Source of the DNA: Bacteroidales bacterium
GTDB taxonomy: Bacteria; Bacteroidota; Bacteroidia; Bacteroidales; ML635J-15
DNA: 5,638 nucleotides
Reading direction: 5' to 3'
Assembly (NCBI GenBank): GCA_028696755.1
Contig: JAQVGK010000252.1
Coordinates: 1 to 5,638, forward strand
Positions 1 to 5,638 of this stretch are shown piece by piece; position 1 is the first letter of the stretch, and each line of letters begins with the position of its first letter. The translations under genes were made by a program, and so were the position numbers. The notes under the pieces were generated by a model. That model made no database searches. It worked only from the letters and a program-made list of their open reading frames with translations, and was not told the origin of the DNA.

Positions 1-2343
1 AACGACAGCTAAAGTATCGCCTGATGCAGGAGTTCCAGGCACTAAAAAACCTACGGAAAATCCACCAGGAGGGATATTATATGTTCCCCCAAAATCAACA
101 TCTATGTAACCATCTGTATTATAAGCAGAAACAACCGTAGATAAAGGAATAACCGCAGTTGCCAATTGGTTTGTAGGTTGTCCATTTGCATTAGCCCACA
201 AAACAAAAGTCACATTTGGGCTTGTTCCGTTGTTTGCTGCAGCAAGAAATATTCTTGCTCCAGTAACTTGATTATAAGGAGCAGGGTCTGCAAAATATTC
301 AGCAATTGCATTGCAACCAAATTCATTTGTACCACCAACATAACCATTGGCTGATGTATAAATTGTAGGTGTACAACAGAACTGAGATATTGTATCACAA
401 TAACTTGGCACAACACCAGTAGTTAAAGCATTTGCTGTAACGCCTGGAAGCAAAAAGCTATTGTCTGCAGTAAAGTATTCATATACACTATAATGATAAA
501 GAGTTCCTGGTGTTAGACCAGTTACGGTTACATTGTTTGCCGTTCCTTTATAAACTACATAGTTTTCTGTTCCAAGTTCAGTTCCAGCACCATAAGCAGC
601 ATCCGCTGTGTAGTTGATTCCATTAAATGGATTAGCATCTACAGGTGAACCTTCTTTTGCAACAACAATAACACTTGTACCATTACCTCTGGTCCAGTTT
701 ACTTGCATTTGGTTATCGCCTATAGCTGTAATGTTTACACCCGAAGCCTGAGTAGTTGGAGGTGTACAAGCTGGAGGACAACTGATAAAACAGAACTGAA
801 TTACACCACTCGACTCAGTAATGTTTGTGATTGGTTTTGCTGTATTCGCATTTGCCCACGATTTTGAGTTAGGTGTAGTAGCATCTGTAAAACTTGTTTT
901 TGCGCTAGTTCCAGGCCAAGGGCATCCAGATGTGCTTACATCTGAAACAACGCCATTGGCTGCAGTCGAATTTGCTGGCATTGGATACAAGCCCTGATGA
1001 CTGGTTGCATTAATGCTATATGGGTTTGAGTTTATATAGGTACCATCAACATGGTATATCAACATACCATGTCCTGGTAAATATGAGTCAAAACCAATTT
1101 GTTGTCTGTTTTCAATAAGAAAATATTCATTTGTTGTTGTTGTTGTATATCTGTAAAAACTGTTTGAATTCTGTACAGAGTTTAACACAGCCACATTCTG
1201 AGCTGCAGATAAAGTGACAGCACTAGCCCAACCGTAAACATAAATCTTTGTAAATGGATTGTGGTGTGATGGTGTAGCACCACCATTATTCCAGCCACCG
1301 CCACCCATTAAATCCCATGCTCCAGTACCATCATATTGACCGTTAGTTGCATAGTCGGTATCATAAAAGTCGTCAGCGCCCAAAGTATGACCAAACTCGT
1401 GACAAATAACACCTATACGTGTAATATTTGTTCCAGTAGTTCCTCGTAATTCTGATGAACAAGAATAACTGCTGATTGTTTTTCCATCCAATGTAACAGT
1501 CGGAATTGTCCATGCATGAGCCCAAATAGTTGTTGATGGAGCTCCAGATTCTTCACCATATCCAGCATAGATAATATAAACCGCATCAACACTACCGTTA
1601 TTATCGTTATCATAATCGGCATAATTTGTTGTTGGATTGGCAAGGTTTACTGCTTCTGTAACAAGTTCACGTGGCCTTATATCATTACCAGAAACATTTG
1701 TGCCATAATAAGCCATATTATTTGAAGCAGTAAAAGGTCCTTTAACATCAACTGTTAGGTTAAACTGATTCCATGAATTTTCTAGGTAATAATCCTTGAT
1801 ACTACCAGTTGCACCACCGGCGGTATAACCAACTTGATTAAACAAAGCGTCGAACTCGGCTTGAGTTTTAACAAATGCTCTGTCGGTAAAACCAATAAGA
1901 ATACAAACAAGTTTTCGACTTCCAGTTGTTGGGAATGCTTTCGCACCATTTTTAGCTTCTTGATCGTAAATATTCCATATTTGCTTCAAAGTCGAAACCT
2001 GGTCGGGACTGTAAGTTAAATTCTTACTAACCCCTGCAAGAAAACTTTGAGACAGCAAATCTCGATTTGCCTCATTTTGAGCAACAATTCCGCTCGTAAC
2101 AAGATTGTTTCGAGAATCAAGTACAGCATACTCGTAATAGCCTTGTTCATTAAACAACAAAGTGTAGCCATCCTCAGTAGTAGCCCACTTCACTTTCTCA
2201 TCACCGTGTAAGTAAATGTTAATCTTACTTCCATCAGGCTGACTAAATTCGATAAGTCCTGGCTTTGCAGGCATCGAAAATGATTGATAGCAAAACAACA
2301 TGTTTATTGACATCATCAACAAGATTGTAACCTTCTTTAACAT
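1..2343 (-). CDS. Secreted M6 family zinc metalloprotease with fibronectin-like domain (C-terminus beyond window)
   Basis: This is a predicted secreted zinc endopeptidase of the M6 (immune inhibitor A) family. The frame is open for 781 codons from the ATG at 2341-2343 to the left edge with no stop. Residues 1-23 look like a Sec signal peptide (MLKKVTILL start, hydrophobic core, SFS before the likely cut). The mature N-terminus, MPAKPGLIEFSQPDG, is of the kind usual in this family. A calcium-loop-like segment, DNDNNGSVD, lies at residues 245-253. The active site is HEFGHTLGADD at 315-325: H315 and H319 bind zinc, E316 is the catalytic base, and D325 occupies the usual third-ligand position. 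WDLMGGGGW follows, with M346 as the Met-turn, and the conserved LPGHGMLIYHVD is at 422-433. The peptidase part ends near residue 525. A fibronectin III-like domain covers about 527-643, and a cysteine-containing beta-rich domain I do not recognise starts near 648. A type IX secretion tail beyond the edge is plausible but unseen. Family assignment is secure; the substrate is unknown. Confidence 0.93.
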   Translation of the reverse strand, partial: MLKKVTILLMMSINMLFCYQSFSMPAKPGLIEFSQPDGSKINIYLHGDEKVKWATTEDGYTLLFNEQGYYEYAVLDSRNNLVTSGIVAQNEANRDLLSQSFLAGVSKNLTYSPDQVSTLKQIWNIYDQEAKNGAKAFPTTGSRKLVCILIGFTDRAFVKTQAEFDALFNQVGYTAGGATGSIKDYYLENSWNQFNLTVDVKGPFTASNNMAYYGTNVSGNDIRPRELVTEAVNLANPTTNYADYDNDNNGSVDAVYIIYAGYGEESGAPSTTIWAHAWTIPTVTLDGKTISSYSCSSELRGTTGTNITRIGVICHEFGHTLGADDFYDTDYATNGQYDGTGAWDLMGGGGWNNGGATPSHHNPFTKIYVYGWASAVTLSAAQNVAVLNSVQNSNSFYRYTTTTTNEYFLIENRQQIGFDSYLPGHGMLIYHVDGTYINSNPYSINATSHQGLYPMPANSTAANGVVSDVSTSGCPWPGTSAKTSFTDATTPNSKSWANANTAKPITNITESSGVIQFCFISCPPACTPPTTQASGVNITAIGDNQMQVNWTRGNGTSVIVVAKEGSPVDANPFNGINYTADAAYGAGTELGTENYVVYKGTANNVTVTGLTPGTLYHYSVYEYFTADNSFLLPGVTANALTTGVVPSYCDTISQFCCTPTIYTSANGYVGGTNEFGCNAIAEYFADPAPYNQVTGARIFLAAANNGTSPNVTFVLWANANGQPTNQLATAVIPLSTVVSAYNTDGYIDVDFGGTYNIPPGGFSVGFLVPGTPASGDTLAVV

Positions 2344-2649
2344 AGTAAAATGATTAAAATTAAAATTTATTTGAATTAGTTATATAATACAATTTCCTGA
2401 TAATCAGTTAGTTATAAATATTTCTCAATAATAAAAACACTCTCCGTTCTCTTTTCAAATATACTGCAATATGTTGTAGATGCTTAATTTCACTGCTGAA
2501 ATAATACCTGACATGCATATATTTATACAGATTGACTAAAAAATATGTTAAAAAACTGTTAAAGCCTTCTATAAAAAGGATTTCGAGAACCAAACTTATT
2601 TAAAGCATTGAATTACTTAAATTGAATGCCATGACGACAGAATTATGGC
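2344..2649. other. Non-coding region upstream of the M6 protease gene
   Basis: This very AT-rich stretch separates the protease start from the terminator of the upstream minus-strand gene. No convincing gene is present. Read on the minus strand it offers two possible -7 boxes for the protease gene. The better one, at 2591-2598, has a partial -33 box at the right distance and is listed separately. A second, TATATTTG at 2456-2463, has no recognisable -33 partner. If the first is used the leader would be about 240 bases, and if the second, about 105. No riboswitch-like fold or Shine-Dalgarno site was recognised; just before the ATG the minus strand is A/T-only, as is common in Bacteroidota. Confidence 0.6.
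2591..2621 (-). promoter_or_regulatory. Candidate Bacteroidota-type promoter for the M6 protease gene
   Basis: On the minus strand this reads TTTA, a 19-base spacer, then TAAGTTTG. The -7 box fits the Bacteroidota consensus TAnnTTTG exactly, and the -33 box matches TTTG at three of four bases with the standard spacing. It lies just downstream of the previous gene's terminator, which suits an independent transcript. The implied leader is long (about 240 bases), and the sequence is AT-rich, so a chance match is possible. Confidence 0.38.
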
Positions 2650-2684
2650 AAAAAAAAAGCTGTCTTAACTCATAGGACAGCTTT
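2650..2684 (-). terminator. Rho-independent terminator of the small exported protein gene
   Basis: A perfect 9-bp inverted repeat, AAAGCTGTC (2656-2664) and GACAGCTTT (2676-2684), encloses an 11-base loop. The stem can be extended inward by a wobble and an A-T pair. Read on the minus strand, the stem runs straight into an uninterrupted T tract (the A run at 2650-2658). It begins about 20 bases after the stop codon of the minus-strand gene at 2705-3181. No T tract follows on the plus strand, so it should work in one direction only and insulate the M6 protease gene from readthrough. Confidence 0.87.
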
Positions 2685-2704
2685 CATACCGATATCAATT
2701 GTTA

Positions 2705-3181
2705 TTAGAAAGTATATCTTACACTAAGAGCTCCACCACCACCAAATCCAGCGTAATCACCTATAAAATCCCACATCGGACGAGCATCAACACTTATTAA
2801 AACTGGCACATCCAAAGAATTAAAATCATATTCTAAACCAATTTGACCGCCAATTGCAACACCAACATAATCCTGATATCCATCATAATGATAAAAACCC
2901 ACCATTGCACCAGGTCCGATGTACCAATTTAGGCTTTCAACAATATTCCAATCCCAGTGATAAATTCCAGCAACAAACATTCTGTTATGACCTTTATAAC
3001 CACCAAAACCTAAATCGAGTTCGATACGATTTGCACTACCAACACCATGTTGATATGAAATCTCGGCACCACTGTAAGTACCACCACCAAAACGCAAACC
3101 TATTGCGCGAGAATTAACCTGAGCGTTTGCAAAAACCGCCAATCCCATTGCAAAAATTGCTAATAAAAAAATCTTTTTCAT
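2705..3181 (-). CDS. Small exported protein, probable outer-membrane beta-barrel
   Basis: This is a complete 158-residue protein of unknown specific function, starting at the ATG at 3179-3181 and ending in TAA at 2705-2707. Residues 1-20 are a clear Sec signal peptide: lysines at 2-3, a hydrophobic core, and ANA before the expected cut, leaving Q21 as the first mature residue. The mature part of about 138 residues is rich in glycine, tyrosine and other aromatics, with alternating polar and non-polar stretches such as RIELDLGFGG, VGVAIGGQIGLEYDF and ALSVRYTF. It ends in phenylalanine, the usual last residue of proteins inserted by the BAM machinery. Size and pattern suit an eight-stranded barrel, but a soluble periplasmic beta protein cannot be excluded. 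It has its own promoter and terminator, so it is probably monocistronic. The start is supported by the signal peptide beginning exactly at this ATG. Confidence 0.85.
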   Translation of the reverse strand: MKKIFLLAIFAMGLAVFANAQVNSRAIGLRFGGGTYSGAEISYQHGVGSANRIELDLGFGGYKGHNRMFVAGIYHWDWNIVESLNWYIGPGAMVGFYHYDGYQDYVGVAIGGQIGLEYDFNSLDVPVLISVDARPMWDFIGDYAGFGGGGALSVRYTF

Positions 3182-3274
3182 AATTTATATAATTTAAATT
3201 CGCCTACTCTTAAGGATTTTCGGAAACTCCATATGTTTAATTAACACAAACTAATCGCTTATGTTCATTCAAAA

Positions 3275-3296
3275 AATATAATTGCAAAATTATATT
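3275..3296. repeat. 9-bp inverted repeat over the -7 box, possible operator
   Basis: AATATAATT (3275-3283) and AATTATATT (3288-3296) are perfect reverse complements separated by GCAA. The dyad covers the whole -7 box at 3285-3292 and the expected transcription start of the minus-strand exported-protein gene. A protein bound here would block that promoter, so an operator is a reasonable reading. The arms are A/T only, however, and such dyads arise by chance in AT-rich DNA. The structure is certain; the role is inference. Confidence 0.35.
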
Positions 3297-3315
3297 ATCA
3301 TATTGCTCCAGCAAA
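3285..3315 (-). promoter_or_regulatory. Bacteroidota-type promoter of the small exported protein gene
   Basis: On the minus strand this reads TTTG (3315-3312), exactly 19 bases, then TAATTTTG (3292-3285). It is a full match to the Bacteroidota housekeeping promoter consensus in both boxes and in spacing. Transcription should start a few bases after the -7 box, near 3278-3281, giving a leader of roughly 100 bases before the ATG at 3181. Confidence 0.68.
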
Positions 3316-3453
3316 AAAGATGCATGTTAATTTATTAACCAAGTTGTGTTTATTTTATAAGGCCTTCAACTCTATTTCAGAAATTTTTACACGATCAACT
3401 ATATTGATTTCTAATAATCTTTGAATGATTTTATTAACAATCCTAAACAAAAA

Positions 3454-3484
3454 TTTCATCTCTCCCAGCCTTTTATTATTTTTG
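3454..3484 (+). promoter_or_regulatory. Bacteroidota-type promoter of dnaX
   Basis: TTTC (3454-3457), a 19-base spacer and TATTTTTG (3477-3484) fit the Bacteroidota consensus, with one mismatch in the -33 box. The expected transcription start is near 3488-3492, so the leader before the dnaX ATG at 3504 would be only about 12-16 bases. That leader is A-rich with no Shine-Dalgarno sequence, in keeping with translation initiation in this phylum. Confidence 0.52.
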
Positions 3485-3503
3485 TAAAAAAAAATCAAGA
3501 TTT

Positions 3504-5309
3504 ATGGACAATTATATTGTTTCGGCACGAAAATACAGACCCGACAATTTTGAGTCGGTTGTGGGACAGGATTCTATCACCCAAACTTTAAAAAACTCCA
3601 TCAAAATTAATCAGCTTGCTCAAGCTTACCTATTTTGTGGTCCGAGAGGCGTTGGAAAAACTACTTGTGCACGTATTTTTGCAAAAACAATTAACTGCTC
3701 AAACCCTACTGCCGATCACGAAGCATGTAACGAATGTGAATCATGTGTTGCATTTAACAAAATGCGTTCGCTTAATATTCACGAACTCGATGCAGCATCA
3801 AATAACTCGGTGGACGATATCCGTAACCTGATTGATCAGGTACGCATACCCCCGCAACTTGGTTCGTATTCGGTGTATATAATCGACGAGGTTCATATGC
3901 TCTCGAGTGCCGCTTTCAATGCATTCCTTAAAACATTGGAAGAACCGCCAAAGCATGTAATTTTTATCCTGGCAACTACCGAAAAACATAAAATTTTACC
4001 AACCATATTATCAAGATGTCAGATTTTTGATTTCAACCGTATCTCGGTTGAGGATATTAGGTCAAGACTCGAATTTGTTGCTCAGCGCGAAAGTATTGAT
4101 GCCGAACACGATGCTTTACACATAATAGCTCAAAAAGCTGATGGTGCAATGCGTGATGCTCTTTCAATATTCGACCAGATAGTGAGCTTTAGCGGAAAAC
4201 ATGTTACCTACGACGATACAATTAAAAACCTAAATGTTCTGGACTATGACACTTATTTCAGAATCACCAGAGCTTTTGTTACAGGTAATTATGTAAGTGT
4301 TTTAACTGAATTTGATACCGTATTGAAGAAAGGTTTTGAAGCAGGTTACTTTATTTCGGGTATTGCCTCTCACCTACGCGACTTATTGGTATGTAAAGAT
4401 CCAGGAACTGTTGATTTGCTCGAAGTTGGTAAAAAAGCAAAACAAGAATATCTCGAAAATTCACAAATCTGCTCTGTTCCATTCCTTTTTAAAGCAATTG
4501 ATATTGCCAACGAATGTGATTTACATTACAAAGCTAGCCTAAACAAACGACTTTTAGTTGAGATTGCTCTGATGAACATCTGCAATATCGGCAATAAAAT
4601 AACAGCAAGCATAGCACAAGCCGAGGTTCAGCCTGCTGTTGCGCAAACTCAACCTGCTACACAATCTCAACCTGCTGTTCAGCCACAACCTGCTGTTCAG
4701 CCTGCGGTTGCGCAAGCACCGCAGGATAATGCCCCTGTTTCTAACACAGTGAATAGTCCAGTAGTTGAAACACCAAAACCACAGGAACCTGTTGCAAAAT
4801 CAGAAGAAAAGCCAGAAGCTACACAGGCTCCGCAATCAGCTCCATACAAACCGAGTATCGGCATTTCGCTTAAAGAATTAGCGAAAGAACCTGTAAAGGA
4901 GGAATCTGGTGAGATTATTAAACCAAGCGACACGCAAACTTTTGGCAATGATCCTTTTGATGATGAAAAGTTGAATTATGTTTGGATAAAATATGCAGAA
5001 TCCTTAATAAGTAATCCTCGTTTACATAGTTTCCTAAAAACCCACACTCCTAAATTGGAAGAAGGCACAAATTATATTGTAACAGTTGCTTCGGAACAAA
5101 TAAAAAACAAACTAGACAGTTTTCTTCATCAAACAATTAAGTTCATGCGCAAAGAGCTTAACAACAATGATTTTAGCTTGACCTACATAGTTGGCGAAAC
5201 CGAACAAAAGAAAACTTTCCGCACAGATGCCGAAAAACTTCAGGATATGATAAACATTAATCCTGATGTAAAAAAGTTAAGGGATGGGCTGAATTTGGAT
5301 TTTGAGTAG
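3504..5309 (+). CDS. dnaX: DNA polymerase III subunit gamma/tau (DnaX)
   Basis: DnaX is the AAA+ ATPase of the replicative clamp loader. It helps open the sliding clamp and load it on primed DNA, and its tau form links the loader to the polymerase. The 601-residue protein is complete. The AAA+ core begins with VSARKYRPDNF (6-16). Walker A is GPRGVGKT (46-53), and C65, C75, C78 and C81 form the zinc site typical of DnaX. Walker B is YIIDEVH (125-131), with D128 and E129. The TT of LATTEK (158-159) is sensor 1, SRC (170-172) carries the arginine finger, and R217 in GAMRDALS is the sensor 2 residue. The collar domain covers about 230-365. A Q/P/A-rich linker with tandem repeats follows to about 455, then a C-terminal tau-like domain at about 485-601. 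All key residues are intact. I find no convincing programmed frameshift site, so a shorter gamma form is not predicted. The gene appears monocistronic on the plus strand. Confidence 0.97.
   Translation: MDNYIVSARKYRPDNFESVVGQDSITQTLKNSIKINQLAQAYLFCGPRGVGKTTCARIFAKTINCSNPTADHEACNECESCVAFNKMRSLNIHELDAASNNSVDDIRNLIDQVRIPPQLGSYSVYIIDEVHMLSSAAFNAFLKTLEEPPKHVIFILATTEKHKILPTILSRCQIFDFNRISVEDIRSRLEFVAQRESIDAEHDALHIIAQKADGAMRDALSIFDQIVSFSGKHVTYDDTIKNLNVLDYDTYFRITRAFVTGNYVSVLTEFDTVLKKGFEAGYFISGIASHLRDLLVCKDPGTVDLLEVGKKAKQEYLENSQICSVPFLFKAIDIANECDLHYKASLNKRLLVEIALMNICNIGNKITASIAQAEVQPAVAQTQPATQSQPAVQPQPAVQPAVAQAPQDNAPVSNTVNSPVVETPKPQEPVAKSEEKPEATQAPQSAPYKPSIGISLKELAKEPVKEESGEIIKPSDTQTFGNDPFDDEKLNYVWIKYAESLISNPRLHSFLKTHTPKLEEGTNYIVTVASEQIKNKLDSFLHQTIKFMRKELNNNDFSLTYIVGETEQKKTFRTDAEKLQDMININPDVKKLRDGLNLDFE
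4629..4724 (+). repeat. In-frame tandem repeat encoding a Q-P-A-V linker in dnaX
   Basis: Residues 376-407 of DnaX are built from repeated QPAV/QPAT units. Three 18-base units are adjacent at 4650-4667, 4668-4685 and 4686-4703. The last two differ only in their final base, which suggests recent duplication, and a related 21-base unit precedes them at 4629-4649. The repeat period is a multiple of three, so gain or loss of a unit keeps the frame. The segment lies in the flexible linker between the collar and the tau-like domain, where length changes should be tolerated. Confidence 0.85.
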
Positions 5310-5490
5310 AGAGGATTGGATCTTGATTTTTCGTTTGTTACAGTTTGGTTGCATCCCCGATGCTCGCTTGGGTTTTAGTTAATAGAAAAACTTACGAAAG
5401 CGAACCTATCGCATTTTTAAAAATTTATTAAATTCGCAACAAATAACCAGATATTACCCTAATAGTCTAAAATTTTAATTGTTACCATCT
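5310..5490. other. Intergenic region between dnaX and the DUF1016 gene
   Basis: This 181-base non-coding stretch follows the dnaX stop codon. Its first half contains two adjacent stem-loops (5351-5403), and its second half is strongly AT-rich, with a 12-base palindrome ATTTTTAAAAAT near 5413-5424. No standard intrinsic terminator with a directly following T tract was found for dnaX. A weak -7-like TAAATTCG lies at 5429-5436 but lacks a matching -33 box, so the promoter of the next gene is not assigned. Confidence 0.5.
5351..5403 (+). repeat. Two adjacent stem-loops downstream of dnaX
   Basis: The first is GCATC (5351-5355), CCC, GATGC (5359-5363), a perfect 5-bp stem. The second begins on the next base: TCGCTT (5364-5369) pairs with AAGCGA (5398-5403). 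Inside it, GGGTTTT (5370-5376) pairs with AAAACTT (5387-5393) using two G-T wobbles, leaving a 10-base loop and a 4-base ACGA bulge. The block is richer in G and C than the DNA on either side. It could end or protect the dnaX transcript, or be a small dispersed repeat; the sequence alone does not decide. Confidence 0.4.
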
Positions 5491-5638
5491 ATGAATTTCA
5501 ATAACCTTGTAAGTGATATTAAAAGTATTCATGAAGTTTTGCAAGCAGAGGCAGCGAAATCAGTGAATGTTTTTATCAGTATTCGCAATTGGCTTATTGG
5601 TTATTATATTAAGGAGTTTGAGCAAAAGGGAGTAGATC
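5491..5638 (+). CDS. DUF1016/YhcG-type predicted PD-(D/E)XK nuclease, N-terminal fragment
   Basis: Only the first 49 codons are inside the window; the frame stays open to the right edge. The start is the ATG at 5491, and an in-frame TAA at 5476-5478 rules out a much earlier start. The residues fit the N-terminal helical domain of the DUF1016 (YhcG) family: a helix with VSDIKSIHEVLQ (7-18), then VNVFISIRNWLIGYYIKEFE (25-44) and QKG. The family pattern includes a conserved asparagine followed by a tryptophan/tyrosine-rich IG-Y-I segment and an E-x-KG end. Full-length members usually carry a C-terminal PD-(D/E)XK nuclease fold, which lies beyond the edge and cannot be checked here. Such genes often occur in variable genome regions near restriction or other defence genes, but their role is not well established. 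No Shine-Dalgarno site precedes the start. Confidence 0.78.
   Translation, partial: MNFNNLVSDIKSIHEVLQAEAAKSVNVFISIRNWLIGYYIKEFEQKGVD

Larger units (their letters stand above)
3182..3503. other. Divergent intergenic control region
   Basis: This 322-base AT-rich stretch lies between the minus-strand exported-protein gene and dnaX on the plus strand. It holds one promoter for each direction (3285-3315 minus, 3454-3484 plus) that do not overlap, plus a 9-bp dyad over the minus-strand -7 box. A smaller imperfect dyad, GTTAA and TTAAC around a 4-base centre (3326-3339), lies about 10 bases upstream of the minus-strand -33 box. I see no gene or RNA family in it. Confidence 0.6.

Noticed and set aside
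1413..2019. Shorter open frames on both strands within the M6 protease gene
   Set aside because: The long minus-strand frame accounts for this stretch, including the zinc motif and conserved family segments; the others have no support.
2275..2343. Lipoprotein signal for the M6 protease (cysteine at residue 18)
   Set aside because: The residues before the cysteine (MLF) do not fit a lipobox, and a normal signal peptidase I site follows a few residues later.
2397..2407. 11-base palindrome CTGATAATCAG upstream of the protease gene
   Set aside because: It is short, has no second copy in the window, and is not placed at a well-supported promoter.
2408..2593. 61-codon open frame on the minus strand upstream of the protease gene
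   Set aside because: It can start only at a TTG that lies inside the candidate -7 box, has no initiation signal, and its composition is what AT-rich intergenic DNA would give by chance.
2627..2650. 6-bp inverted repeat TGCCAT/ATGGCA next to the terminator, and an extra GACAG that could pair with the terminator arm
   Set aside because: It lies downstream of the T tract in the direction of transcription, so it cannot act as an antiterminator for that transcript; its length is within chance.
2854..3117. 87-codon plus-strand open frame opposite the exported-protein gene
   Set aside because: It is antisense to a gene with a clear signal peptide, promoter and terminator; its His/Gln/Asn-rich composition is a by-product of the coding strand.
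4431..4437. A6G run in dnaX as a possible programmed frameshift site
   Set aside because: In the reading frame it is T AAA AAA G, not the A AAA AAG heptamer, and it lies inside the collar domain rather than at its end. I saw no stimulatory stem directly after it.
4697..4948. 83-codon open frame on the minus strand inside dnaX
   Set aside because: It is the opposite strand of the repetitive linker region of a well-supported gene and shows no signal or family resemblance.
1..5638. CRISPR array, tRNA or rRNA gene, insertion sequence
   Set aside because: No regularly spaced repeats, no tRNA cloverleaf or rRNA sequence, and no transposase or terminal inverted repeats with target duplications were recognised.

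Overview
The window comes from an AT-rich member of the Bacteroidota, probably a marine or gut Bacteroidales/Marinilabiliales-like lineage (the exact clade is inference). The evidence is the character of the DnaX protein, a secreted M6 protease with a fibronectin-like repeat, a small outer-membrane-type protein ending in aromatic residues, the lack of Shine-Dalgarno sites before the starts, and three promoters that fit the Bacteroidota pattern (TTTG, 19 bases, TAnnTTTG).

Layout from left to right. Positions 1-2343 (minus strand) carry most of a secreted M6 (immune inhibitor A type) zinc metalloprotease. It is read continuously for 781 codons and runs off the left edge, so its C-terminus is missing. 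Positions 2344-2704 hold its upstream region and a strong intrinsic terminator that ends the next gene. Positions 2705-3181 (minus) encode a 158-residue exported protein, probably a small outer-membrane beta-barrel. Positions 3182-3503 form a divergent control region with a promoter on each strand. Positions 3504-5309 (plus) hold a complete dnaX, the clamp-loader subunit gamma/tau of DNA polymerase III, with a Q/P/A-rich tandem-repeat linker. Positions 5310-5490 are non-coding and contain two adjacent stem-loops. Positions 5491-5638 (plus) are the first 49 codons of a DUF1016/YhcG-type predicted PD-(D/E)XK nuclease that continues past the right edge.

The genes do not form one pathway. The protease and the barrel protein are both envelope or secreted products on the minus strand, but the terminator between them argues for separate transcripts. 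dnaX is a housekeeping replication gene. The DUF1016 gene is typical of variable accessory regions, so the right edge may be the start of such a region. I see no convincing new system inside the window. The best leads are the dyad overlapping the barrel-gene promoter, the stem-loops between dnaX and the nuclease gene, and whatever follows the nuclease gene outside the window.
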